A stretch of 64,000 nucleotides of DNA from Osedax frankpressi (Eukaryota; Annelida; Polychaeta; Sabellida; Siboglinidae): the NCBI GenBank assembly GCA_964035775.1, contig OZ038314.1, positions 40,594,917 through 40,658,916 on the forward strand. The letters are read 5' to 3'. Both the position numbers and the translations under genes were made by a program. The notes beneath the pieces are model-generated. The model was not told where the DNA came from and ran no database searches. It was given only the letters and a program-made list of their open reading frames with translations. The first letter of the stretch is position 1; each line of letters begins with the position of its first letter. Positions 1 to 18,814 of this stretch are shown here, one piece after another.

Positions 1-3000
1 CCTCCTCACCACCTCCTCACCACCTCCTCACCACATCCTCACCACATACTCACCACCTCCTCACCACATCCTCACCACCTCCTCACAACCTCCTCACCAC
101 CTCCTCACCACCTCCTCACCACCTCCTCACCACCTCCTCACCACCTCCTCACCACCTCCTCACCACATCCTCACCACCTCCTCACCACCTCCTCACCACC
201 TCCTCACCACCTCCTCACCACATCCTCACCACATCCTCACCACCTCCTCACCACCTCCTCACCACCTCCTCACCACATCCTCACCACCTCCTCACCACCT
301 CCTCACCACCTCCTCACCACATCCTCACCACCTCCTCACCACCTCCTCACCACATCCTCACCACATCCTCACCACCTCCTCACCACATCCTCACCACATC
401 CTCACCACCTCCTCACCACCTCCTCACCACCTCCTCACCACCTCCTCACCACCTCCTCACCACATCCTCACCACATCCTCACCACCTCCTCACCACCTCC
501 TCACCACCTCCTCACCACATCCTCACCACCTCCTCACCACATCCTCACCACCTCCTCACCACCTCCTCACCACCTCCTCACCACCTCCTCACCACCTCCT
601 CACCACCTCCTCACCACCTCCTCACCACCTCCTCACCACATCCTCACCACATCCTCACCACATCCTCACCACCTCCTCACCACCTCCTCACCACCTCCTC
701 ACCACCTCCTCACCACCTCCTCACCACATCCTCACCACCTCCTCACCACCTCCTCACCACCTCCTCACCACCTCCTCACCACCTCCTCACCACCTCCTCA
801 CCACATCCTCACCACATCCTCACCACCTCCTCACCACCTCCTCACCACCTCCTCACCACATCCTCACCACCTCCTCACCACATCCTCACCACCTCCTCAC
901 CACCTCCTCACCACCTCCTCACCACCTCCTCACCACCTCCTCACCACCTCCTCACCACCTCCTCACCACCTCCTCACCACATCCTCACCACCTCCTCACC
1001 ACCTCCTCACCACCTCCTCACCACCTCCTCACCACCTCCTCACCGCCTCCTCACCGCCTCCTCACCACCTCCTCACCACCTCCTCACCACCTCCTCACTA
1101 CCTCCTCACCACCTCCTCACCACCTCCTCACCACCTCCTCACCACCTCCTCACCACCTCCTCACTACCTCCTCACCACCTCCTCACCACCACCTCCTCAC
1201 CACCTCCTCACCACCACCTCCTCACCACCTCCTCACCACCTCCTCACCACCTCCTCACCACCTCCTCACCACCTCCTCACCACCTCCTCACCACCTCCTC
1301 ACCACCTCCTCACCACCTCCTCACCACCTCCTCACCACCTCCTCACTACCTCCTCACCACCTCCTCACCACCACCTCCTCACCACCTCCTCACCACCTCC
1401 TCACCACCTCCTCACCACCTCCTCACCACATCCTCACCACCTCCTCACCACCTCCTCACCACCTCCTCACCACCTCCTCACCACCTCCTCACTACCTCCT
1501 CACCACCTCCTCACCACCACCTCCTCACCACCTCCTCACCACCTCCTCACCACCTCCTCACCACCTCCTCACCACCTCCTCACCACCTCCTCACCACCTC
1601 CTCACCACCTCCTCACCACCTCCTCACTACCTCCTCACCACCTCCTCACCACCACCTCCTCACCACCTCCTCACCACCTCCTCACCACCTCCTCACCACC
1701 TCCTCACTACCTCCTCACCACCTCCTCACCACCTCCTCACCACCTCCTCACCACCTCCTCACCACCTCCTCACCACCTCCTCACCACCTCCTCACCACCT
1801 CCTCACCACCTCCTCACCACCTCCTCACCACCTCCTCACCACATCCTCACCACCTCCTCACCACCTCCTCACCACCTCCTCACCACCTCCTCACCACCTC
1901 CTCACCACCTCCTCACCACCTCCTCACCACCTCCTCACCACCTCCTCACCACCTCCTCACCACCTCCTCACCACCTCCTCACCACCTCCTCACCACCTCC
2001 TCACCACCTCCTCACCACATCCTCACCACATCCTCACCACCTCCTCACCACCTCCTCACCACCTCCTCACCACCTCCTCACCACCTCCTCACCACCTCCT
2101 CACCACCTCCTCACCACATCCTCACCACATCCTCACCACCTCCTCACCACCTCCTCACCACCTCCTCACTACCTCCTCACCACCACCTCACCACCTCCTC
2201 ACCACCTCCTCACCACCTCCTCACCACCTCCTCACCACCACCTCACCACCTCCTCACCACATCCTCACCACCTCCTCACTACCTCCTCACCACCTCCTCA
2301 CCACCTCCTCACCACCTCCTCACCACCTCCTCACTACCTCCTCACTACCTCCTCACCACCTCCTCACCACCTCCTCACCACCTCCTCACCACCACCTCAC
2401 CACCTCCTCACCACATCCTCACCACCTCCTCACTACCTCCTCACCACCTCCTCACCACCTCCTCACCACCTCCTCACCACCTCCTCACCACCTCCTCACT
2501 ACCTCCTCACCACCTCCTCACCACCACCTCCTCACCACCTCCTCACCACATCCTCACCACATCCTCACCACATCCTCACCACCTCCTCACCACCTCCTCA
2601 CCACCTCCTCACCACCACCTCCTCACCACCACCTCACCACCTCCTCACCACCTCCTCACCACCTCCTCACCACCTCCTCACCACCACCTCACCACCTCCT
2701 CACCACATCCTCACCACATCCTCACCACCTCCTCACCACCTCCTCACCACCTCCTCACCACCTCCTCACCACCTCCTCACCACCTCCTCACCACCTCCTC
2801 ACCACCACCTCCTCACCACCTCCTCACCACATCCTCACCACATCCTCACCACATCCTCACCACATCCTCACCACCTCCTCACCACCTCCTCACCACCTCC
2901 TCACCACCTCCTCACCACCTCCTCACTACCTCCTCACCACCTCCTCACCACCTCCTCACCACCTCCTCACCACATCCTCACCACATCCTCACCACATCCT

Positions 3001-4192
3001 CACCACCTCCTCACCACCTCCTCACCACCACCTCACCACCACCTCCTCACCACCTCCTCACCACATCCTCACCACATCCTCACCACATCCTCACCACCTC
3101 CTCACCACCTCCTCACCACCTCCTCACCACCTCCTCACTACCTCCTCACCACCTCCTCACCACCTCCTCACCACCTCCTCACCACATCCTCACCACATCC
3201 TCACCACATCCTCACCACCTCCTCACCACCTCCTCACCACCTCCTCACTACCTCCTCACCACCACCTCACCACCTCCTCACCACATCCTCACCACATCCT
3301 CACCACCTCCTCACCACCTCCTCACCACCTCCTCACCACCTCCTCACCACCTCCTCACTACCTCCTCACCACCTCCTCACCACCACCTCCTCACCACCTC
3401 CTCACCACATCCTCACCACCTCCTCACCACCTCCTCACCACCTCCTCACCACCTCCTCACCACCTCCTCACCACCACCTCACCACCTCCTCACCACCTCC
3501 TCACCACATCCTCACCACATCCTCACCACCTCCTCACCACCTCCTCACCACCTCCTCACCACCTCCTCACCACCACCTCACCACCTCCTCACCACCTCCT
3601 CACCACATCCTCACCACCTCCTCACCACCTCCTCACCACATCCTCACCACATCCTCACCACATCCTCACCACATCCTCACCACCTCCTCACCACCTCCTC
3701 ACCACCTCCTCACTACCTCCTCACCACCACCTCACCACCTCCTCACCACCTCCTCACTACCTCCTCACCACCTCCTCACCACCTCCTCACCACCTCCTCA
3801 CCACCTCACCACCACCTCACCACCACCTCACCACCTCCTCACCACCTCCTCACCACCTCCTCACCACCACCTCACCACCACCTCACCACCTCCTCACTAC
3901 CTCCTCACTACCTCCTCACCATCTCCTCACCACCTCCTCAACACCACCTCCTCACCACCATCTCCTCACCACCTCCTCACCACCTCCTCACCACATCCTC
4001 ACCACTTCCTCACCTCCTCTTCATCACCTCTTCATCACCTCTTAACTACCTCTTAACTACCTCCTCACCACCTGTTCACCACTTCCTCACCACCTCCTCA
4101 CCACCTCCTCACTACCTCCTCACCACCTCCTCACCACCTCCTCAAAACCTCATCACCTCCTCCTCACCTCCTCAACACCACCTCCTCACTAT
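1..4192. repeat. 11-bp C-rich minisatellite, probably in a PCGF intron
   Basis: Tandem repetition of the 11-mer ctcctcaccac, with a frequent atcctcaccac variant, occasional ctcctcactac units, and interspersed units with an extra or missing 3 bp (caccac). It runs from base 1, so its true start lies outside the window, and decays after about 4010 into degenerate copies before ending near 4192. About 380 units are visible. The + strand is almost free of G; the - strand is G-rich with GG runs every 2-4 bases. It ends 98 bp before the first PCGF exon seen (4290). That exon carries only the second half of a RING finger, so the array most likely sits in the preceding intron. No coding sequence was seen inside it. 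Confidence 0.95.
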
Positions 4193-4289
4193 CACCTATA
4201 TAACTAACACTCTTCATATAAACTCTACTCTCCATTACACAATATAAACTCCCTAACAACTCACTTGTACTCCTATTTCCACCACATAG

Positions 4290-7200
4290 TCTGCCGAAGC
4301 TGTATCCTCCTGCACATAGAGAAAGGAAGGCTGGACTGTCCCAAGTGCTCTGAAATAATGCACCCTTCGACCCCTCTGACAGTGTTGAAGTCTGACAGCA
4401 TCATGCAAGGCCTCGTGAATAAACTCTTTCCCCATATTGATTCTTGTTAGTTTATTAAATATTCATATTACATCAGTGATAACAATTCCTATTCTTTAAG
4501 TTATTTTCTATTTAGAGTAATATATTAAAATATATTTCAGTGTTATGCAACTGCATATTTTTATATTTGATACTTTAATTTAATACTATCCTACTTCCTC
4601 TTTAAAACAACCCTTATCTTTTTTTTAAAACTATCTTAAAATCTCCTTTAAAAACTAACTTAATCTCACTTTTAATACTAAACTAACCTCCAATAATATA
4701 TTACCCTAACTTCTTCTTTAAATTATTAACCTTCCTTTTAAAACTATATTAATCTCCCCTATATAATAACCTATACTTTAAAACCACTCTCTTTTAAACT
4801 AACTTAACCTCCCCTTTTAAAACTAATTTATACTCTCATATTTATACCCTAACCTATTCTCTAAACTCTATCTAGGTGAGAAAAAGAGAAAGGAAAAATT
4901 CTATCATGAAAAGGGAATCCCTTATCCCCCAATATCTGGTTATCACTAAATATATTGTACAATATTACTTCATAAAAACTACTTTTGTAAATTCACTATA
5001 TCAATACAAATCTTTAATTATGTATACATTTATTTATCTGTTACATTATAATATTTTATAATATTTCTACATATAGTTTTTATATATAGTTTTTACATAT
5101 AGTTTTTACATATAGTTTTTACATATAGTTTTTACATATAGTTTTTACATATAGTTTTTACATATAGTTTTTACATATAGTTTTTACATATAGTTTTTAC
5201 ATATAGTTTTTACATATAGTTTTTACATATAGTTTTTACATCTAGTTTTTACATATAGTTTTTACATATAGTTTTTACATATAGTTTTTACATATAGTTT
5301 TTACATATAGTTTTTACATATAGTTTTTACATATAGTTTTTACATATAGTTTTTACATATAGTTTTTACATATAGTTTTTACATATAGTTTTTACATATA
5401 GTTTTTACATATAGTTTTTACATATAGTTTTTACATATAGTTTTTACATATAGTTTTTACATATAGTTTTTACATATAGTTTTTACATATAGTTTTTACA
5501 TCTAGTTTTTACATCTAGTTTTTACATCTAGTTTTTACATATAGTTTTTACATATAGTAATATATTTATATAATTCAGTTCTAGAAATCAACTATCCCTT
5601 TAGTAACGAGAATAAATTATTCATTAAAATAACTAATATATTTGCAGAAAATCGTTTATACAGAAAATATAAGACTTGGAAGGAAGGAAAGTACTTTGTA
5701 AGATCCAACAAAATCCAGTACCTAACTATTATAATCAATTATGGAGGGTTGGTAGTGAGTTATTGAACTGTGTCTATTATTGGAAATATTTATAAGAATT
5801 TAATAAGAAAAATCTAATTTCGTAAAACTGATGTAAAATAGTTTACATTTTATTTAAACTATAGATTTAAAGTAACTTAAAATGGTTTAGAATAATGTAA
5901 ACAAAATCTAGATATTGGTCAAATGTGTATAAAACCTATAAAATTAAAATTTGTTATTTTGTTACTTTGTCCAATTTATTTATACATTCCAGTTGTATAA
6001 TTTTTATAAAATTCCTACAATAAATATTACACCAAACTACTACACCCAAATACTACACCTAAGTATATACCTAACTACTATACACAACTACTAAACCAAC
6101 CTACTACACCCAATTACTACACTCAACTAATATACCATTACATTCTATAGTCCTACTGACCCATTGCTAAGAGTTTATCCAGTTGGTATTATTTTTAATT
6201 TGATATTTGGTTGTTACTAAAATTGTAAATATTTAGTTTAATTTCTTAAATTTTTACACTGTTATCACAATTGAATTTATTTCTTTAACAATACAACTAT
6301 TATCTTTAATCAAATTACATGTATCCTTAATATCCTTTCTTAATATTACCATCTTACAACTACTTTGTTATATCACATGATTTACATGTATTTACCAAAT
6401 TCATCTTACTTATAATCGCCTAATTAAAATACACATTTCACAACTACTATCTTATAATTTTCTCCTTATAGCTATTTCTTTATTTAACATTAATTCCAAT
6501 TACTTCTTATGATATCAAAAATTATGTGTTATATTAATACAGCCATTGGAAAAGAAATTCTTACGAATCAAAGACACTGCTACAGTTGGGGATTTAATAC
6601 AATATGTCACACATTCTTTGAGGATTCACCATACGAATAAAGTTTGTAGTGTTACAAAATAATATATGTTTGTTTGTGAAAGTTAAGGAGTATTTCTTTT
6701 TGAGTTTACCATATGTCAATATTGTAATATTTTAGTTTTATTTTATATTTACCTTAACAATATAATGTTATTGTAGGTCGCAATATTTCTGAGGAATTTT
6801 CGATGTAATACCAACTTAGAATTATGGAAGATTTACGAAAAGCAAACAGAGTTAAAGATGCCAGATGCAATCCCAAAATCTGATGTAAGTATTTAATTAG
6901 TATTCAATTTAAATTTCCTGTCGATATGTTCAATTCTAAAATGATATTTAAAGGAATAATATCAACTTTACTTTTATAGGGTATGAAGGTATTAAGAGTC
7001 GAGTATGTGATCATAAAGAAACAAATAGATAAACTAAATTCGCGGAATAAGTGTAAATTTAACATAGGAGATATGCGACTAGATCAAGTACAAGCGTTAC
7101 AGAGGATTCGCGAGAATAGGGTCGCAGAAGTTGATTTAACTTCCGTGGTCGGTCGAACCGTAGCCACTTTCAAGTATCCCTCGCAAATAGAAGTACTGCA

Positions 7201-7780
7201 GAGAGCCATGGCGGCCACCGAAGAAGAGAGTATTAATATACCTTCGAACTCGAGGAAGAGATCAGCAAAATCGCAACGAACGCAGCCGTGCTCTTCTCTG
7301 AAAATGACTAGCGCAGACGACGAGAAAGACTGTCGTAGAGCAAAGAAGGAAGTGAAAAAGTGTTCTTTGAATTCTACTGCGAGTACATCTCAAGTTAAGA
7401 ATACGCGTTTATCTGAAGCGAGTACGCCCGAATCTAAAGATGACAATAAACTGGAAACGTCGGAGTGTAATAGCAAACACAGTGCACCTGACAATAATTT
7501 GGACTTAAAAGTCTGCTTGAGCAATGAAAAAGGCATCAAAATGAAAATCAAGATCGAACCGAAAGATGATTCAAAAGAGAAAACGAGTAAAGATTATTTT
7601 GAAAATTATTATAAAATGATAGATAAGCAGGCTGAAGTGAATGCGACTGCTCGATTAGATCAATTGAATCTCAGTCCTGGAAATCACAAGATTAAGGAAA
7701 TATACATGAAATTTTTCATCGAAGAACGAAGGGCCATTATGTCAACACTAAAGAAATCTTCTAAACTTCTCAAATGTTAA
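4290..7780 (+). CDS. Divergent Polycomb-group RING finger (PCGF) protein, 5' end missing
   Basis: Six exons joined by phase: 4290-4445, 4876-4938, 5648-5697, 6543-6641, 6777-6884, 6980-7780 (stop TAA); about 424 residues here. The first exon encodes the second half of a C3HC4 RING (CRSC, then CPKC) followed by the family signature with PL, SD, and LVNKLFP, like the VYKLVPGL stretch of PCGF proteins. The next exon continues with KKRKEKFYHEKGIPYP, matching the basic FYxxxG segment that follows the RING in PCGF3. Exons 4-6 together resemble a RAWUL (ubiquitin-like) domain: KKFLRIKDTATVGDLIQYV, then VAIFLRNF and LRVEYVI. The last about 200 residues are lysine-rich, with basic clusters (RKRSAK; RRAKKEVKK) and a SUMO-type IKIE motif near 7547-7558. 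PCGF proteins pair with RING1 in PRC1 to ubiquitylate histone H2A. The first RING cysteines lie upstream of the window. Exon 5648-5697 is the least certain; it is supported by phase and splice sites only. The family call is good, the paralogue unclear. Confidence 0.78.
4560..4870. repeat. Degenerate tandem repeat in a PCGF intron
   Basis: Eight or so imperfect copies of a roughly 30-40 bp motif of the form ttttaaaact-aactta-acctcccc fill most of the intron 4446-4875. Copies differ by substitutions and small indels, so this looks like an old, decayed minisatellite, unlike the near-perfect arrays around it. Confidence 0.55.
5069..5558. repeat. 13-bp minisatellite in a PCGF intron
   Basis: About 37 copies of the 13-mer catatagttttta, nearly perfect. 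The only recurrent variant is catctagttttta, near 5239 and three times in a row near 5497-5535. It lies in the PCGF intron 4939-5647, begins about 130 bp after the donor and ends about 90 bp before the acceptor. High identity suggests recent homogenisation. Confidence 0.95.
5698..6542 (+). other. PCGF intron, AT-rich, no other gene seen
   Basis: This 845-bp intron holds simple AT-rich sequence and a degenerate run of ctactacaccc-like units around 6030-6130. I see no additional exon or RNA gene. Confidence 0.5.
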
Positions 7781-7836
7781 ATTTAAAGTGATTTATACAT
7801 TATTTGTATTATTATAAAACATGTAAGTATATTAGT

Positions 7837-7859
7837 AATAAAATATCAAACTAAATAAA
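7837..7859 (+). promoter_or_regulatory. PCGF poly(A) signals
   Basis: Two AATAAA hexamers, at 7837-7842 and 7854-7859, lie 57 and 74 bp after the PCGF stop codon. They face the opposite-strand signal of the ADAM gene only a few bases away. Confidence 0.6.
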
Positions 7860-7866
7860 TTATTAC

Positions 7867-7872
7867 TTTATT
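7867..7872 (-). promoter_or_regulatory. ADAM gene poly(A) signal
   Basis: TTTATT on the + strand reads AATAAA on the - strand, about 65 bp beyond the proposed ADAM stop codon (7938-7940). Confidence 0.5.
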
Positions 7873-7937
7873 ATAAAATATTATAAATTATTGATTATAT
7901 AAGAATAGGCGAATACTTATCACGATTACTTAAATGT

Positions 7938-10900
7938 TCATATATTAAGTGATGAGTATCCCAAGTTGTTCTCTTCATTGTTTTTCAATATATTAGAGAT
8001 TCCTACATTATTAATAGCTTCAAATTTCAAAGTTGAAGCTTCCCCTAGTTTTTTCATTGGATGATCTGTAAAATATTGTATATATATATAACTTAGATAT
8101 TTGATTTATGGATATCCTCTCATACAACGTGAAAGAATAATATAAATTACACATAGGATTACTAACACAATAGTAATTCGTTTTCGAAATTCGAAAATCG
8201 AAATTCGTTTTAGATGACTCCAATAAAATTGTATTATATTTAATTAAATTGCAATATAAAACTATATAAGAGTATGTTGTATAGATACTGTATATTACAA
8301 CATATCGAAGGATTGTAATCTATAGCATTGCATATAAGAATAATTAACACGCTAACTATTGAAATTACAAATTCTAAACATATTTAAAATGTTACGTGAT
8401 AATTAATAAACTGTTTTAATATATTTCCTTTATTTATAAATAAGGTGTAAATCTAATTTCTACAAAGAATAAATAATGATATATATACTTACTACTCATA
8501 AGTAACTTGTATACAGCTGAATGTTCATTTGAGTTCATTTTGATCTCTCTCAGTAAATCGCAATCATTTGCTAGTGGAAATAGAATCTGAAATTGTAGAA
8601 ACACAATTACAAACTTGCATATAAAGCTTTAAAATCATTACAGAATATTTATATTTAATAGTAAGTCGATGAATAAATTATTATCTACATATTAGTCACC
8701 TCATGAGGCCATTATATATACAAATACAAAGTATTGCTGTTTTTGTAAAATGATATTATAAATTATACACCTTGAGTTTGGAAAGAGCAATGTAGGTTGA
8801 TCTGGCATTAGAACAATTCTGTAACTCTCTTATCTGCATTCCATACGAACATTCAAGTTTCATCAATAAGTCGGAAGTGTTTAAGTTCTGAGAGTCAAGG
8901 ATTTGGAAGAGAGCCGTCTAAATATAATAACAATATTTTAAATTGCCATAGAATTAAATATACAAATATGACATTATTTTAATACTACAATAACAAATAT
9001 GTTATATATCCTGGAGGTACGAGCGATTTCAGTCAGAATTGATGGATTATTAGAATTCCACATTTATTACATTATAATTTAATAATGAAATATAAATATT
9101 CATAATTATTTCTCATTAAAATCAGATTTAAATAAGATAACTTAAGAAATAACTATACTATGTAATAGTATTACATATGAATTGAACCTATTTATTGTAT
9201 AATAATTATAGGTGTATACTAAGTCTACATAATTTAATTAGATATCATTACCATGCTTGTAAATCTCGGTAACATGTACTTTATTATTATAAATTTACTC
9301 GCTATATGCTAAATATTATAATAAGGTAAAGCGTCATTAGTACTAGGTATATATATACGAAATCATATAGATATATACACCACACATATAGTTATAATAA
9401 CCAGTTTTGCTGATTTAATTGCCTGTTTATTACAGTTCCTCTCATAGAAATTATTTTTTTCTAACTAAAAAATTAAAATAATTAAAATTCGATAAATTGC
9501 CAAATATATTTTCAATGTATAATGTAATGCTTAATGTTATGAATGAAAGATCATATATGACTACAACCTTAATATGTGACATCATATAACAACATAAATT
9601 TATAGAAATGAAGATAGTGATAATCCATAAAATAGTCCTAATTTCATTCTTCGACGTTTCGTTAACAGTAAAACTTGAGGGAATAAATAGTTGGCAATAT
9701 CCTTTCTTACTACAGAAGCCATGCCCATGATTACAAATATCAGATTCTTGAAGTTGTATGGGTACCTCGAGTTCATCATACCTATCTACCATGTAACTAG
9801 GCATGCACATCGAATCAATATCCACTTTGCAACACCTCAGACACATGGAAGCGTATGATGAATTGCAATAACAGTCGTACCAACCGTTCAGCCGACAAAT
9901 GGAGCCTATGCATCTTCCATTCTTACAAACCCGACTACCGGAAGCGCACGATGTTCCATCGGTACGAGGTATAGAAGCTGGGCATTCATATGAAAATGTA
10001 TCGCAGTAGGAGTCTTCGATACATTCGTCTCCTTCTCTGCATAGCAACGGTTGCCTTAGCACCTGACAATCCTTGCAACACGCGTTCTTCCTAGCACTGC
10101 AGACGTAATCATTTGCGACATTTATCTTGCAACTCCCCACTCCGTTGATAGGCAGTGAACAACATTTATCGAATTTTAAGCAGTACTTTACATCACTGCC
10201 GCAATCGCATTCTTCAGTATCGGAAACTTGGAAGTCCCCGCACGTACGGTAGTAACTCAGCTCCAGGAGACATCTGCCGTTCTGCGAGATAATAGGTTTC
10301 ATATATATGCGGCTGCAAATCGAGAAGCGCACTACGTTCGGATTGAAGAGGTTGTGCGTTGAATCATACATAATAAAATTGCCGAATCCGCGGTAATATT
10401 TGCACTGTTTGCGTGTATCGTGCGGCGCTCCGAAGGAATGACCTAGTTCGTGCATCAACGTAATGGCGACATGTCTGGCCGTTAAACTGCCGTCTTTGCT
10501 TTGTTCAGTCACCATGGCGGTATTCACGAATTTATTTACGAGACTAATATGGGAGTAGCATATTCCACCCGGCGTCGATTTCATTAAGTCGATAGATGGA
10601 CTGAACGCCAATCCTAGTACGCCTCCCTCCAACCACCTGTTAACGATTAGGACATGCATACACTCCGTACCGTGGTTATGATGTGAGAAGGTCCGCAGTA
10701 ACTTATTTGAGTTGCGCGAATATCGAAGCGTATCGTTTGAATCGTCTACGAAGCTTAAGTTCCTTAGTATAAAACCAATATTATCCACTTGACCGTCGAG
10801 GTCGAAATCCACACGACGAAAGTATCTGTCCATAAAATTGATCATCCACAGAATTCTCTCAACGCAAATACCGATAGTGCTCTTGCAGATGTCTACGTAG

Positions 10901-11448
10901 TAAAATTCGCTAAGAACGATATTCAAAGTGCATACTCTATACCTATCCTTCCCGTAATAAGACCTTCGTGATCTTCTGTTGCGATCGGAAGTGAAGTCGA
11001 ATGTTTCGTGGTCTACGCTCTCTAGTCGAACGGATAATGTACTATTGCCTATCGTGTTTAGTTCATAAAGTACGCTTTCGTCTTCTAAAGTTCCGGATAA
11101 CACTCCGTCTTTGTAAGTCGCATAAGCATATGAATTAGATTTACCTTTTATTTCGCCGATGTAAATATAGGTTATATTTTCTTTTGTTTTAGATTTATTT
11201 TTGAAGCTAAGATTGAATTCAGGAATCTCTTTATTAAACATTTGTATGATAAAATATTTCTGGAAAGAAAAATAATTTAATTCTATATATCGACCATTTG
11301 ATATTTCAAAATCTTTCAGTTTATATATAACTTTTTCAATGCAATTCAATTTCGCTCTTCCATTAATGACACAAGATTGTTCTTTATTTCCGTTTGAAGG
11401 GTAGGCTATGTAATTAATAATAACTATGAAACAGTAAAAAACATTCAT
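7938..11448 (-). CDS. ADAM10/Kuzbanian-type transmembrane metalloprotease
   Basis: One large exon (11448 down to about 9568) carries nearly the whole protein: signal peptide (residues 1-20), prodomain, furin-type site RNRR at 156-159, reprolysin catalytic domain with the zinc motif HELGHSFGAPHD (333-344) and Met-turn (FIMY, M360), disintegrin domain from CGD near 403, cysteine-rich region, and a membrane segment at about 605-623. GGVLGLA with GGIC before the zinc site, and GRCIGSIC in the Cys-rich part, resemble ADAM10 more than ADAM17. ADAM10 sheds membrane proteins such as Notch at the cell surface. Reading straight on gives a stop at 9451 (665 aa). A donor after K627 (GT at 9566-9567) joins in phase to three further exons, 8771-8917, 8493-8586 and 7938-8065, giving a cytoplasmic tail and 749 aa in all. 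These tail exons have clean splice sites and compatible phases but no family match. All key catalytic residues are present and the gene looks whole. An intronless ectodomain is unusual for ADAM10, so it may be a lineage-specific copy. Confidence 0.85.
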
Positions 11449-12238
11449 TATATTATTATTATTTTTTATTTTCTAGATATTTAATTTTAATAAATTAATT
11501 TTTATTTAAAAAAATTTAATTTATTAATTATATATATTTTGATTTATTGGGTTGAATTATTTATAAATGATTAATGAATAATAATTAATTAATAATAATA
11601 ATAACTAATGAATACATTTACAAATATTTGATATCGTTCTTAGTAAATTCATTTATGTAATGCACTTGTAATTTCTACATCTTAACCTATATAATAGTTC
11701 ATATTTTATGAGTATTATGAAGAGTGCCCTTATATAAGATAATACTAATATTAGTAAATTAAAATACTAGTAATAAAAATAAAGACAGAAAAACTCTATA
11801 TTTTGGTAATTATTATATCACATTAAAATTGTATTACATATATTATATACATACACTATTTAAAAAAATATTTGTATGGCAGTAAAAGTTAAAATATTAC
11901 TCAATTTATTTAATTTTATAATCGAAATATAATCATTTATAATATCGAGTTATATTCTAATGATTATATGCCATTATATGAGATATCTATAAATATATAT
12001 AATATATATTATATATTCTGTTATATTAGAATTAAATAACTACATCTAATAATATTTTTTACTAAGAATATCGTTGATGGATCAAAGGTTGTCAAGCTTG
12101 ACTTAATTCAGTGTTATAACAACCATCTACGTTTTAGTTTTCAATCTCATATAGTTTTTATTTCCTTATTTTTATAACTACTCTTATTTATATTTGACTA
12201 TCTCTTAATATTATTTTTAATACAGCTTTTTAATTAAT
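11449..12238. promoter_or_regulatory. Head-to-head intergenic region between ADAM and LC3
   Basis: 790 bp of very AT-rich sequence separate the two divergent start codons (ADAM at 11448, LC3 at 12239), so it should contain both promoters. No clear TATA box or conserved site can be singled out in so AT-rich a background. No ORF or repeat array is present. Confidence 0.45.
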
Positions 12239-18194
<5,956 letters not shown>

Positions 18195-18814
18195 TGTTTC
18201 AGTTTTTTGTAGCATTTCTTGCTCTCTTGTTATTAACCAGAAGTATTCCTGATCTCTTGTACCATACTGCCCGCATTTCATTGTCTATTACACAATGCTT
18301 ATACCGTTTTACATTTTACCGCATTGATCATTACAGGTCTTTTCTAAATGATCATTTTACTTTTGGAGTGGGATTTTATTTTTATATTTATTTTACAAAT
18401 ATATTTTTTTAGTAATTTGTCTTAATAGCGATTTACAAATATTTATAGAAATTCAGAACAATGCTAAATTAACAATTTACTGGTGTGCATATTATTTAGT
18501 ATAATTTGATATATATGTTACATAATAATTGATATACACCAATATTTTCATTTACAACAATAATAATAGTTATATTATTATTAATTACGTTCAATACTAG
18601 TAATATATCATATTTGTAAATAAGTAATAAAAAATTAAAATATATTTTAATATCAATTAAATTTTGAATTAAATTACTGTTTATAATAATCATAAAATGA
18701 GTTAATTTGTGAATAACAATACTTGTATTTACAAAGATTATAGGATATGCACTAAAATATTTTTATTATGTTCATATCTGTATTTATTATTTTTGTTTTC
18801 TTCAAACTACAATC
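18195..18814 (+). other. LC3 3' UTR and flank
   Basis: AT-rich sequence between the LC3 stop codon and the 10-bp array. An AATAAA lies near 18626; no nearer canonical poly(A) signal is evident. No gene seen. Confidence 0.4.

Noticed and set aside
1-4192. CRISPR-like or telomeric array
   Set aside because: Units are contiguous with no spacers, and the motif is neither TTAGG nor any known telomere repeat.
4253-4435. 60-codon frame on the - strand
   Set aside because: Antisense shadow of the PCGF RING exon.
4876-5061. 61-codon frame starting MRKRERKNS
   Set aside because: Wrong frame over the PCGF exon 4876-4938, then intron.
8997-9060. Possible extra exon on the - strand (NPSILTEIARTSR)
   Set aside because: No acceptor AG and no donor in a phase that fits the neighbouring ADAM tail exons.
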